Assembly (NCBI RefSeq): GCF_030272615.1
Contig: NC_081409.1
Location: 22,322,260-22,386,259 of the forward strand
Source: Cryptomeria japonica
Taxonomy: Eukaryota; Streptophyta; Pinopsida; Cupressales; Cupressaceae
Reading direction: 5' to 3'
Length of the DNA: 64,000 bases
A program made the translations under genes and the position numbers. Positions 20,644-32,633 of this stretch are shown here, piece after piece. A model generated the notes under the pieces. It ran no database searches and was not told where the DNA came from. It saw only the letters and a list, made by a program, of their open reading frames with translations. Positions within the stretch are counted from its first letter, which is position 1. Each line of letters starts with the position of its first letter.

Positions 20644-22643
20644 GGTCCATGCACAATAGGTCCTTGTTTGTATATATTTAGGTTTGCTTTAGTTATTGTT
20701 TTTGGGCTCGTTGTTGGTCTGTTTATCCAGAGTTTCTAAGTTTCTTGTGTTGATCTTGCGATCAACCATCCCCAGTTAGAGCCACTATTATCACTATTTT
20801 AAAAATGGATGTTTTCAGTCCATAAATGGCTAAGTTTTTGAAAATTTTGTGTGTAGTACGCCCATGTTCTTTCAAATTGTTTTTAGATTCTAAGGGGTTC
20901 AGGGTTTGGGTTTTAAGTCACTTCAATATCTGAGAAAAACCCTTTTGGTTTCTAATTTGGCGTTACTTTATTCACTTAAATGATGGGTCCCTTTATCATG
21001 AAGTGTTCCCCCCTTGTCATTTACCTAGGCGGTCCCTTTCAAATTTTTAATTGTTGTTCACTTTTAATATGTCTTTTCTAATGTCCGTTGGGCCTTTTAA
21101 GCATCATGCAACTTTCTGTTGATTTGACGGCCAGCGTTGACTCGCGACCGAAAAGTGCTCGAATGTTAGTTTCCATGAAGTAGCGAAAGGCAAAAGTAGA
21201 CCCGACATATAGATTTGGATTGAAGCTAAACACCGATAAGGTTTCATCTAATTGAACTAACAACGTGGTTTCATGAGATCAAGATGTACGAGTTCTACCT
21301 TTAGTGAAATAACAAAAAGGTGGTGGGTCCCGCTAAAGGTGGTAGTGAATGTGGTAGGTCTAGCTCGCAATGATAGAGCAATGACAAGGCACTCAGTTGG
21401 CGGTCTGCAGTGGGCTCGAGCAAGGTTGCCATGGAGAGAAGTAAATAATGAGAAAGTTTTTGAGATTTAACGGTTGGTGTGAATTCATGAAGATAAGATG
21501 CTAGCAAGTTAACCTTCACGGAGTGGTGAAAAGGCTAGTGGGCCCAAGGGACAGGTAGGGCATGAAGCTAAAAGCAGATCAGGTGTGTTTTGATCTACCG
21601 GTTCTCGTAGTTTCATGGCTATGAGCTAAACGAAGAATAATGTTCGCAAAGTCGCGAAAGATAGATGGAGATCACATAGAGGCATGACGTGGCATAACAG
21701 CTACCGATTTTTGTGGAGCTCGATAGTGATGTGTCGGGTGACATGTGGTTTTAAAAGTGGTTGAGGGCCCGCCTAGGTGTAACTGATAGTTATGTGGGAA
21801 TAATAAAGATAACACATGGCGGATCAAAGGTGGAACCTAGAGTAGTTTCCAGGGCTAATGACCGACTGCCATGTGGCATTTTTCAACTGGAGAACAAGTG
21901 GGGTAACTAATTCCTGGGTAAAGGGCCCACTTAAAAGGCATTCATCTCAAGATTGATCCAACGCTTCTCATTGTTTCGTGGCCCGAAGATGCTCACAGAT
22001 TAACTTCAGTGAAATGGCAAAAAACCGTTAGCTGTCAAAATGAGGTTCAGTTAGTAAGTAAAATTGACCATCCCAGTTGGAGTTAAAGGCCGGGTGATTT
22101 GAGTTTGATCTAATGCTTGGCGCGGCCTCGCGAAGGAAAAGTGAACAACTATTAAAGTCCGTGAAGTGGCAAAAAGGAGGTAGGGCCTGACACTAAAGCA
22201 AAGAGATCAACGGAGATAAAAGCAATGTAAGTCCTCGTGATCAAATGACCAATGTTGTTTCATGAAAGAAAAGAGCACAGGTTTTATGTTCTGCGAAATA
22301 ACAAAATAGAGGAAAGACTTAGAGAAATTATGACCCGTTGGAGCTAGTTTTGAATTCAATTTGGCAAATTCAATTCTGAAAAGAAAGCCGAAGCATGTGG
22401 AGTTAATTTCCAAAAAACTTAAATGCCAACTTGTCCTGTTGAGCCCACATCAACTTGATTGCTAAATATTGTTTCATCGAAGTTTGTTGCAGAGCGAATT
22501 GTTGCAGGGCGATTTTCTTCAGGCAATTAATCAAGTTTTTTGTGCTTTTCTTGATAGCTCTTGGTTTGTTCTCAAATACTGTTGTGTGAATTACTTTATT
22601 GGAGGTTTGTGTTAGCTTTTAGTGGTATAAGTGTTTGACCAAA
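20644..22643 (+). other. Element C noncoding block with degenerate internal repeats
   Basis: About 2 kb without coding signal separates integrase from the long ORF. A phrase of the type GTGAAATGGCAAAAA followed by GGTGGTGGGTCC recurs in degenerate form near 21175, 21307, 21515, 21650, 22010, 22160 and 22285, spaced irregularly by about 110-360 bp. The block is richer in G and C than the rest of C. It could be leader sequence for a separate downstream transcript. Confidence 0.55.
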
Positions 22644-25600
22644 ATGGCACCCAGAAGAGAATTAACAGGGAAGGTGAATTACTAGGACCGAAATATCTAT
22701 GATGATTTTTTAGAACAATTAACCATGTCCACCAACCCTGGGGCTAAGGCCAAAGAGATAGTACCTAAGAACCCTCATCTAAAAAATGAAGATGGCCTCT
22801 ATGATAAGGGTAATTGGTTGAGGGACCTTGAAATAGGATTGTCAGGCTAAGGACTATTCAAAGTTGGTTTTGGGTAGAGGAATTCCCCAACTTCTTTGAA
22901 TGGCATATGGGAACAAGATGTAGGAAAGCTTGTGGTCCCAGGTGTTTTTATGGATGTAGATCTGTTAGCCTTGATTGCACAAAATTATGACCTTGTGGCA
23001 AGATGCATCAGGAACATAAAGGGATTAGTCTTGATTGAGATAAATGAAGATGAATTTAGGAAAGTGTTTAAATTCAGCGAGTCTTCCAATTTGTTAGAGC
23101 CTATTGACTTTGAGTCACTAGCCTAGGTGTACAACGCTCAAAGGGATCATCTTAGAAATGGCCCATTGAAAGAATTCTTTGTAAAAATAGGGGGGTTAAC
23201 AATTGTAGGCCCCAACACAATGGAACCATTCTCTCTCAACTTATTTACTCTAAGAGCTAAAGGTATGTATTGGGCATTATGCCAGATCTTTGGAGAGGAT
23301 GTTGAAAAGAATATGCCAACCCATTATATGTTAATGATTGCACAAATTCTAAACCCCTTCCTAGAAGTAACATTTGATTATGCCTCATACCTTGTTGATG
23401 CAATTCATAAAGGGTTAGTGGGAATCAAGAATGGTAAGGTGGATAGGCCATTTGGACGGTATTCTATGTTAATGCACATGTTCTTGTTCAAAGGTGCTGA
23501 TTACTTTGCAAAGGAAATGGACCTGATTAAGATAAAGGATAAAGAGGAGATGCCAGTACAACTGTGGAGTACTATTCTATCTTGGGATAGAGAGGATGCA
23601 AGTTATCTAAAATTTGATAGATTCTTTACATCTAAAATTAGGATTCTTCTATGCAGAGAAAACCCTAGAATTCCTAAGGCTCTTTTGGAGTTTCTCAGAC
23701 CAAAGGAGTTTGTAGAGGATATCAAGATCGTTCACAATTGGGGAGACACATATTTGTACCTTGTGTCTACTATTTTTAGAGTGTTTGGTTTTAGAGGCAC
23801 CCCCTATTTACTACCCTATCAGGTCCCATTGAAGAGAGGGATTGCAGAAGTCCTGAGATAGATTGGAGGAGTGCAGGAGGCTAAGCTAACTAACAGGGGT
23901 AAAGGGACTATTTTCCCAACTATTACCATGGCTCACCATTTTGTGATCACTAAGGGTGGATGGAGATTTTTTGAAGAATTCTTCAAGCCATATAGGTTGT
24001 CTACTGCAGTGTCAAGATGTGTAGATCTCGAGGATTTTTTCAATGGCATGTTCAGGAAAAGAGCAGTGTGCAGAGGTAGGCCACATCATTTTTAGTTCCC
24101 AGAAGATTTGATTAGAAATGAGTTCCACCTAGATGAGAAAGAATTGAGGAAGGAGAAGTGGGTTGTGTATAAGAAAGCCCTTGATTTTATACATCAATTT
24201 GACACTAGCTATGATCCTCTCTCTAGCTTCAACCCATTTGAGGAGAAAATAAAGTTCATGATTCTTTATTTTGAAGACCTCATGCAGACTTTAAAGAAAA
24301 GAGGGAGGCTATAATGCAAAATGATCCTGATAAGGCTAAGATGGTATTGGAGATATCCCACCTGGTGACTATGTAATGCACAAAAGGTCAAAGTACACTG
24401 TGATGATGCCAGTGACAGGTAAGCCTTCCACCTCAAAAGGGAAGAGGAAAATTGAAGATGTCATTGACATTCAGGATTCCCCTAAGAGGCAAAAGGTGGG
24501 AAAGGAAATTGAAGCTGATGAGCCTCAATATTCTCCATCTTAGTCTCCTATCCACATTGGAGATGAACAAGCTATGGATGAATAATTATTGCATCTAGGG
24601 AGTGTCGGTGAGATTGCTTACACCTATGAGGAGACCCAAGAGGGGATGCCCGAAGAGCCACCTACTGCTGAAATGGATTTGACTGATGGTGAGTTAAAAG
24701 GCCAAGAAATGAACCTTACTATTAAGCAAGCTAGTGAAGAATTCCTAGCTGATAGCAATTTTGTCACATCAGAAGCTTTTATGCAGTTTGTATGGAAACA
24801 AAACATGGAGCAATTTGGGGTCAGATGTGAACAGAGGAAAAGTGAACAACCTCTCAAAAATACAACCCAAGTGGAGGAAGAGGTTAAGAAAGAAATGATG
24901 GAGGAGTTCAAAGCCATCACTCCTAAGAAAGGAAGAGAGATGGTAACAAAGGCTGGTGTGTTGATTCTCCCTGAATTGGATATAGCTGATGCCTTAGTGC
25001 TTGATGCAGTGAGGAAAGAAACAAAGCCTATGGAAGGAGTGACATTCAACAAGGATAATGCTGCTCTTGTCACGTGGTCCCTAAAAAGAGATGAAAATAG
25101 AAAGAAAAGGGATACCTTAGATTCTAGCCTCTTACGAGGCATGATAGTCAAAAGAGTCCAAGACACAGGGGTAGTAGAAGTTGCTAGCACAGTACTAGAG
25201 ACAACAAAGTTTAATGTGGTAGTAGCAGAGAAAGAGGCACAAGAAAAGGCTAATGTCCAACTGAAATTGGAGACTGTTTTAAAATCTTACAATGATACTA
25301 AAGAAGGAATAGCCAATAGAGATAGCATAATTGCTAGACTCCAGAGTCAATTGGTAGGTCAACATCATCCAGGTGAGTCTTCTACACTCATGATAGCCTC
25401 CTCTCTAGCAAGGCCCCCTCCTACTAGTCCCATCATTGAATACACCCCTTCACCTATGCCTTCTAGTTCCCAATTACCTAAAAATGTCCAACATGAGTTG
25501 GAAAAGTTGAAACAAGCTTAGACCTTGTATGCAAACAAATATGAGGAGAAGGTGAAAGCCACCATTTTAAAGTTTGCTGACTCAGTCAAAACCTCCAATG

Positions 25601-26251
25601 TATACACAAATATGAAGAGGATTGTTGAGATTTTGATCAAATTTAAAAAAGAAGAAGCCACTTTGGAACCAATCCTGAATAAGTGGGTACCTAGAGGTAA
25701 AGAGTTAGAGCTCATGTGCTCCTCCCATGCAGATGCAGAAGAAAATGACAATCTTAGGTCCACATGTGAGTTTATAAAAGAGATGAATATTCTTTCAGTG
25801 GAAGGAACAGGTATAAAAAGAAAAGCCCAACTTTATAGAAAAGAATATTCAGATCATAAATTTGAAATATTTCTAGGAGGGTTCATTGGTCCTGTTCAGC
25901 TAAAGGAAGAGAAGACTTGGTTAAAGGAGGTGGACCATAATTTGTCCCTAAGGATAAACCAAATTATTAGTACTGATGACACATCCTTATTTTTCCAAAA
26001 AATTGAGGAAATTGAAAAGGCAAAATCTCATTATGGTTTCATAGAAACAGAGATTGGGCATGTACGAGTCACTTGGAAGTGGCTAGAAGATATGAAACAG
26101 AAGGTTGCTAGTTTTACTTGGCCTAGTGATGATGTGTATCAGGAGTGGAAAGATAAGTATATGGGATAGAAAGAAGATGCTTGGGAGCAGTTACAAGAAG
26201 GTGCAACGGAACAACAAGCAGAAGAAGACGCAGATGCTAAAAAGGACATAT
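22644..26251 (+). pseudogene. Element C long downstream ORF of unknown function
   Basis: An ATG at 22644 (MAPRRELTGKVN) opens a frame that, read through stops at about 22683, 22848, 22875, 23124, 23859 and 24093, continues to 24314, shifts frame between 24315 and 24588, and continues to 26251: about 1200 codons. The N-terminal two thirds is globular in composition (GRYSMLMHMFLFKGADYF, IVHNWGDTYLYLVSTIFRVF); the rest is charged and coiled-coil-like with a Pro/Ser-rich hinge near 25400-25480. I see no transmembrane segment, zinc knuckle or catalytic motif. Its position after integrase is that of env-like third ORFs in Athila and some Tat elements, but nothing in it supports an envelope. Function unknown; most of the stops are TAG in CAG-like contexts. 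Confidence 0.65.
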
Positions 26252-27180
26252 AACCATTTCTTGGAAAAGGCTGTTGTTTGTAACAAACTTTCTTTTGAAA
26301 GGTCCAAAGCTTGTATGCATCCACGATATTATAAATGGATACCAGGACCTTTTAAAAAAGGATCGCAAGAATTTGTAAGAAAACTCTGCAGAAATATATC
26401 TGGCATTTTCTAGTCTTATGGAGAATACTCTGAGTTTTTGTAATATTTTCTCAAAATTAATATCAAATATACAGACTATCAACTTTTGAGCCTAAATTTT
26501 GTGTTGTCTTTTGGTCTACTTGCAAATATTTACTGTTTTCAAATATGAGTAATCTAGGGTTATTCATTTGAGGATTGGATTGTAAGGCAGTCTTAATAGA
26601 GGCATTTCTTAGCTTTTCTCTCCAGGAGGGAAATTAAATATGCATGAATCATTTCTATCAGTGAATTCTTTGTGGGAGATTTTGAATTTGATGAATACAG
26701 TCTAGTTTTATAAGGATAAACTCTTATGTATGCCAGACATACATGGGGTTTTATAGAAGCCGAGGTGATGGGATGTGTAGAGATATTTGATTATGGGAGT
26801 ATTGTTTAAACTTTAGATGACTCTGTGGCATGGATAAGGCACTGGTATCAATTATGGTTATCTTTTACATATCTTGTAGGTCAATACTAAACATGATTAT
26901 AAGCTTTCTTTCTTTGTTTCAGTGAGTTTTGAGGCGATAGGATTCATTGGTTTTCAGACTGGTTTACTGTGGATCTGTCTTTTAAAAGTGTGAAGTCAAT
27001 TCACATAAGGTATACCCGATTGAACTTTGGATAAGTTCAAAGTGTAGAAGGTTGTAAAACCTTGTCATATGTTGCTCTGAAGTTTCCTTCTCTTTGATCT
27101 CTCTTCTGCAGGCAGAGTTTATCATTTTATTATAAGGGTTTTTAAGGGGAATCAGATTTTGAGAACAACAGGGTAAGCTT
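26252..27180 (+). other. Element C trailing region, no gene
   Basis: AT-rich sequence without an ORF of note. A purine-rich CAGGAGGGAAATTAAA near 26622 could be a worn polypurine tract, but no LTR start was recognised after it. The right end merges near 27180 into sequence readable as minus-strand RT of element D; the exact junction is not visible. Confidence 0.45.
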
Positions 27181-28550
27181 TATTTAAGTCTCTGAAATAA
27201 ATATAGATTCTTATGCCCCTAGTGGGTTTAGTCATTGGTACTAAATTTCAAATCCATTCCACATAGTCTATGGGTCTTATGAAACCCACATCTAACAATT
27301 TCTGCAACTCCACTATAACTAATAGGGCTATTTGAGGATGCATCTTCCTGAGCTTATGTTTGTAAGTTTTTACCCTTGGTAGCAATGGTAAATGATGTAA
27401 TACTAGCTCTGGATCTAGTCCTAGCATGTCGACATATGACCAAGCAAAATTTATTGGTCGTTGTTTGAAAAATTAGACAAATTTTTCTTTTTCTTCTGGT
27501 TTGAGGGATTGAGCCAAGTGTATCTTGCGTATGGTTTCAATGTCCCCAATGTTGACCTTCTTTGTATCTTCTACAAGTAGCATTGACCATTCTTGATCAA
27601 TAATGGAGTTTGTCTAATCTGTCAGCATTTGGGTGTTCATCTCCTTCAACTTCTATTTAAGAGGAGCTTGCTTCTCTGAAGTATGTTGTCCTATCCAAGT
27701 CTATGGTGAATCCTACTTTGTGATCATTATAAGGAATCTCATCTCGAGCACCTAGGAATTCAACAATAGCTTCATCATTAAACCAATCAAGATGTAGTTT
27801 ATCCTATTGCCCCCAATCTATAAGGTGAGGATAGATAAGACAAAGGTCTTTGTCTTCATTAGGAGGACATACTACTAATAACATGCAAATCCTGTTATCA
27901 TAAACATACTTAATTGACTATGGATCTACCTATTTGTCTTCATACATAATGCCATCATCAAAAGGAGGTTGATTATAATAGGCTTTATATACTTAATATG
28001 TGCTATTATTGTGGAGAGATAGGAATTCATAGTCATTGGAATTTGTTATAATTTCAATGTGTATCTCTTTGTTTGATCCGTCTTTATTTATTTCATCAAC
28101 TCACTCAATGAGAGAGAGAAGAGTTTCAATAGTGTTAATGAACAACATGATAGCTTCTTGACTTGTAGACCCTTCTTTTGTGATAGAAGCCACATTTAAG
28201 GCTTGGATGAGAGATGGAGGCAATATGGAATTACTATCTCTAGTTGGCACTATGCATGTTTCCCTCGATGTGCTAATTGATGATGATGGTGCCAAATGAG
28301 TACTTGATTCCTCTGCTAGTGCAATTCCTATTTTGTCACTATATTAACATGTGATGCTGGTGTAAAGGCAATGATTGACATGTTGTTTTGAATTAGTAAC
28401 TCAGGATCCTCATTCTCACTTGTTAGTGGCACCATTGTTAGTAAATTTTGGATAACCAAAGTATCTAGTCTAGATGTTCTCCTTCTTGTCAGGCTGGTAT
28501 CTCCCAAGCCTCAATTCTTTGGGTTTTCTGATGGTACTATAGGTTCTATA
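27181..28550 (-). pseudogene. Element D (minus-strand Tat gypsy): RT start and protease-RT linker
   Basis: On the minus strand the stretch around 27190-27430 reads as the start of Tat RT: MLGLDPELVLHHL, KLRKMHPQIALLV, ELQKLLDVGFIRPID, MTKPTRG and YFRDLNKAYP, allowing for several frame changes. It matches the opening of RT in A and B block by block. The part up to 28550 is the linker upstream of RT, with one open stretch at 28101-28295 of no known domain. The protease of the same element lies at 44054-44300, so D has been split by later insertions. Confidence 0.7.
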
Positions 28551-29076
28551 TGTTGGCATTCTACACTCACATGAGAATGGTTAATGTTGTCATTGATGGC
28601 AACCAACTGGTAATAGGATTGTATAGGTTCACCGGCAACATAGACATCATTCACCGACATTGGTAGGCACAACAAAGTTCATTCATCGACATCTAGTTTA
28701 TACTGGCAATGAAACATATCGACATCCAGGCCGACATGAGACAAGTTTTGTTTATATGAATTGTATTGTAATGTAATTAATTATTCGTAAGCCGACATGA
28801 TGTATTGTAAATACTCATATATGTATAAGATCTTATAGGTCATTTTTGATATGGTATTATGTAGAAGATAGTGAAAAGATTTTGTAATAAGGCAGATAGG
28901 TTATGTGAGTGAATATCATTCACCGAAAGGTTTTTGGTTATGGTTTCTAACAGAGCTTAAACCGGTACTGAATCAAGCATTGCAGATGCTATTTTGAGTA
29001 GTACATTGTCTTTGATTTAATTATCCATTTTGTAGTCAGTGAGAGTCTTTCATTGAGCAGTGAGCTCTAGGCTACA
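28551..29076 (+). repeat. Truncated Sirevirus-like copia LTR
   Basis: Begins TGTTGGCATTC and contains ATTGAGCAGTGAGCTCTAGG near 29052-29070, a phrase shared with copia-1's LTRs. It stops abruptly where element B's LTR sequence begins (CCCACTTGCATTC at about 29081), just before the point where other copia LTRs carry their next conserved block. It has no partner LTR or internal part nearby, so it is a fragment left by recombination or deletion. Confidence 0.75.
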
Positions 29077-29079
29077 TTC

Positions 29080-29993
29080 CCCCCACTTGCATTCTCCTAC
29101 AAAATCCACTTGCATGCCTGAATCCCTTCTAGATTCTTCTAACTCCTTCTAAATTAGCCTAATTCACCCCCTAAATATTGTCACATTCCTAAGCAACTTG
29201 GAGTCACTTCTCAAAGCCCTCAAAGTCTTTGAAAGGCATTTAAGGCTTTAAGTCTTCAAATGGTTAACCTCTAAAGTCTTCCAAACCATTAAAGGCTCTT
29301 ACATAACCATTTATGGTTAACTGACCTTTTACCTTTGGTTAGAGACTTTCCTCTAACTTAACCATCCTTTTGACTCATGGGTCTCTTCAAAGTATTTATT
29401 TCTTTGACTAGGGTAACCATCATGTCCCCTCAAGCATTTAATGCTCCTTATCTCTCCTCTCAAGCCTCCTCATGGTGACACTTGTCAACATAGGATTGGG
29501 TTGAAAGTCTCACATGGATTGAATATCTTTCAATCCTAACCCTTGTTAAGATTGCCCAATCTTAACCCTTCATTTCCCCATTTCTTCTATAAATAGAACC
29601 CTTCTCCTTAAGCAAAGGAGGAAGCATTAGAGTATTGTTGTTATACTGGTATTAGCATAGAGCTTTTTCATAGCATCACTATCTACACTTGCATAACATT
29701 TATTTATCATTTTCAACCATCTTGAATCTCCATATGGTATCCATGGCTAGTGCTAAAAGATGAGAGCTACACTCATGTGGAACTTGGAGAGGAGAGGAAC
29801 AAGGGAGGAGCAACTATGAGCATCTTGATTAGCTATTTTATTCTATGTTTATATGCTTTCTATTTCATGCTTAATATCTCTCTTGATATGCCTGTTGAGG
29901 ATAATCTTTTGTTGCTAACACTAACGTTTGTTTCTTGTGCTCTTGTGTGTGTTGTCATCAAACAAATTTTCTAATCCTTTTTGCAGAGCATCA
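29080..29993 (+). repeat. Element B 5' LTR, lacking its first half
   Basis: Matches 43141-44053 closely, ending ...GCAGAGCATCA in both, after which the two flanks diverge. The first 844 bases of the LTR, present at 42297-43140, are absent here. A TATA-like TATAAATA lies at 29588-29595. The small open stretch at 29750-29974 also exists in the 3' LTR and is not a gene. Confidence 0.9.
29588..29595 (+). promoter_or_regulatory. TATA-like box in element B LTR
   Basis: TATAAATA preceded by TTCTTC and followed by GAACCCTTCTCC; identical at 43648-43655 in the 3' LTR. Probable LTR promoter. Confidence 0.6.
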
Positions 29994-32633
29994 TTTGGTC
30001 AACCTGACGTGAATCCAACAACTTTTTACTAACTTTTTGACTGTTTAGCTTGACTCATAGGTCATTCTCTTGCACTTTTTTTCTTAGTTTAGTGCCTTCA
30101 CAAATTGATACTTTAGCGCTATTGTCTATACTATTGGTCTTTTGTGTTAAATAGCGCTTCTGTTTTCACACAGAGTAGCACTATTGTAATAGAGAGTTGT
30201 AAGAAAATTCTTTGTAACCAAAAACCAAAATTTTTAGGCTTGTAGAAGGCCACCAAAACATGCACATTTTTCTAACTAATTATCTTTTGTGTAGGTTTTA
30301 ACTAACCCCTACAATAGGATTATTTTTAGCAATTTTAGCTTAGGAAATAAATTTGTTCATATTGTTAACTTTGTCTTTCAAGTTAGGATAAAATAAATTC
30401 ATTTTCCTTTTGGGTTAAAATCAACTACACTTTCATTTGGAGTTTTAAAAAGAACCACATCTTTCATTTAGAGCTCTAAAAAGAATCACAAAAACAAACA
30501 CACAAAATTATTTTTTTGCAAAGTTAGGAACAAATTCTTTTGGTGCTTAAAATCAACAAGGCAAATTTTATTTCTTGCATCAAACTAAAATTCACAATCA
30601 ACACTTCATTCTGTGCAAGTTAAAATGAATTCCCAATTTGTCATAGTTGTTCTCAAATTGATTTACTTCAAGTAAAACGTGCTCTTAATTCAGTTGACCA
30701 GGATTTCCAATTCCTAGATTACAACACATTTTTCCATTGAAGGATAAAAAGAACACCATGATTGTTGGAGAAACATCTCCAATTAGATAGAACATCATTG
30801 CAATGACAAGTTAAAAAGAACAAGTGAATTTCGTGTTTGGCACACTTGTGCAAAAAAGAAAAGTTGGTCGAGTGGTCCTACTTCTAACACACACTATCCT
30901 CTCCCTTGGCTCTCATGGTCCTAGGTGCAAGAGAAAAGTGTTAGTAACACTCAAATTTTTATCTTTTTAAGAGAGGCCTGCCAAGGGATCGTTTACTCTT
31001 GGAAACGACCTTGCGCGGTAAATCCTTCGAGCCACTATAGAAATCAGGTGAGAGCGAAAGCTGTAGCCTTGGGTATAGCTGTTCCTACAGTGTAACTTGC
31101 CAAAAGGAACCACAAGTTACAAGGCTCTTAAGTGAGTCACTGCAGAATGGACTTATATTCAAAGACATCAAACATTACTAAACACCTTTAAGTAGTAGCC
31201 CACCCGTTCTATTGATTGAGGATATTTGTGATACAATTCAGTGCAAGAGGATAGATGGTTTTGCTCCCAAGATACTCACCATACATATTTCCTTGAGTAG
31301 AAACATAGCTTTTTGAAAAGTCACTTGTAGCTTGATGAAAGTGGTGACTCCCTCATCATAGGGATCATCTATTTGTTATGCTCGTGAAAGACTTAGTATA
31401 TCACATCATTACCTGCCACGATGGGATTCATAATGTATGTAGTACCAAAGTCGAAGAAATATCAAGATGTGGGTTGAATTTATCGCAATTGGCCATTTGA
31501 CCTTAGGGATAAAAAGTGTTTGAAGTGTTTTCATTTTAGTCAAGACCAAGTACAAATTGAGCCGACTTTAGGCTTTAGAAATACACCTTAAAATACATCT
31601 AAAGGAAAGGGTCATAAAAAGTCCAAGGATTGGGTTGATCTAGACCCATACTTATTTGTGCCTTTTGAGGCAACATTCTTGTGTTTGTGTGCTTGCTTTG
31701 TTTTCTTGTCAAAGAAAAATAAAAAATCAGTTCCAAAAACAAATATTCATCCAACACAAAACATTTTCAGAACACCAACAAAGGATCCAAATCAAAGAGC
31801 AAAAGTATCAAACTATATGACCATTCTTCACATCTTGAGAAAGACAAATCTTCATCAACACATCAACTTGAAGAAAAGACCATTGAGCTCAAAGGCTCTT
31901 ATCAAAAGGAGGAAATTCTTCTATCTTAATAGACAAATATTTGTCTCTAATAGAACCTTCTTACATCACATGCGTCTTTACCTTCAAGGAAAATCAAACG
32001 AATTTGATCAAGAGTCATTGAACCGCAGAGCTTTTATGTAATATAGAGCCTTGAGTTATCACAAAAACCAAGGAGGTAAGATCAATCCTGACTTCTTTCC
32101 AGACATTTGTATCACATACAATGTAGCTCGAGAGATGCCACCAACACCTGAAAGAGAAGAGATAGAATTTGTCCCATATGTAACACAAAGTTTCTATTGA
32201 AGTTAAACATTTCATCCATTTCTCACATTCACATCATCAGTTCATTTTTCAACTCTCAAAACATTAAGAGGTTCTTGTCCTAAGTTCTCTTTAAATATTG
32301 CTTGAATCAAACACAATACATCACTTTTTAGAGTGTCTCTATATCTAGGATAAGCTCATCCTAAGAGACATCTCTAGGTAGGTTAAAACTAGTCTATGAG
32401 TGAATCCTCTCATTACTAGGTAGTTAAGTCTGTAACACATCTCAGATTTCTCTAAACCTTATCACATCAAACTTTATCAAACACAACAAGCAATTCAAGA
32501 AAGAACTTTGGTAACATCTACCTTTAAAGTGCTAGAGATCCATATGCAAAACACCACACCAAACATAAATCTTTCATTTCATCAACAACTCATCATCATT
32601 TTCACCCAACTTCAAAAAAATCTTGTAAACAAA
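29994..32633 (+). other. Element B 5' leader, noncoding
   Basis: The region between the 5' LTR and gag. TTTGGTCAACCTGACGTG right after the LTR is where a primer-binding site should be, but I cannot assign it to a tRNA with confidence. Near 30968 a GAGAGGCCTGCC phrase resembles AAAGGGCCTGTC at 63748 in the leader of the right-edge Tat element. The open stretch 31658-32041 shows no gag-like wording and is likely chance. Confidence 0.6.

Larger units (their letters stand above)
8641..27180 (+). mobile_element. Ty3/gypsy element C with unusual domain order, interrupted by copia-1
   Basis: C runs from a gag tail at about 8641 to an ill-defined right end near 27180, with copia-1 inserted at 9342-16049. 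Order on the plus strand: gag tail, protease, archaeal-type RNase H, RT, RNase H, integrase, a repeat-rich noncoding block, a very long ORF, and a trailing noncoding part. The usual Tat order puts aRNH after RT-RNase H, so this is a rearranged or distinct lineage. No LTR could be assigned to either end: the left end abuts antisense PMD sequence and the right end abuts minus-strand element D. Both ends are approximate. Confidence 0.75.

Noticed and set aside
22644..26251. Envelope-like protein in element C
   Set aside because: No signal peptide, transmembrane helix or fusion-type segment is visible; only its position resembles env-like ORFs.
28551..29076. Solo copia LTR
   Set aside because: The LTR lacks its last part and has no flanking duplication; it is a truncated fragment.
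29750..29974. Open frame with a hydrophobic segment as a small membrane protein
   Set aside because: It lies wholly in element B's LTR and its counterpart in the 3' LTR has changed; LTR sequence, not a gene.
29994..30011. Primer-binding site of element B
   Set aside because: TTTGGTCAACCTGACGTG is in the right place, but I cannot match it to a tRNA 3' end with confidence, so no separate feature was made.
31658..32041. Extra ORF upstream of gag in element B
   Set aside because: Composition and lack of any recognisable motif suggest chance in the leader; some Tat elements do have an upstream ORF, but nothing here supports one.
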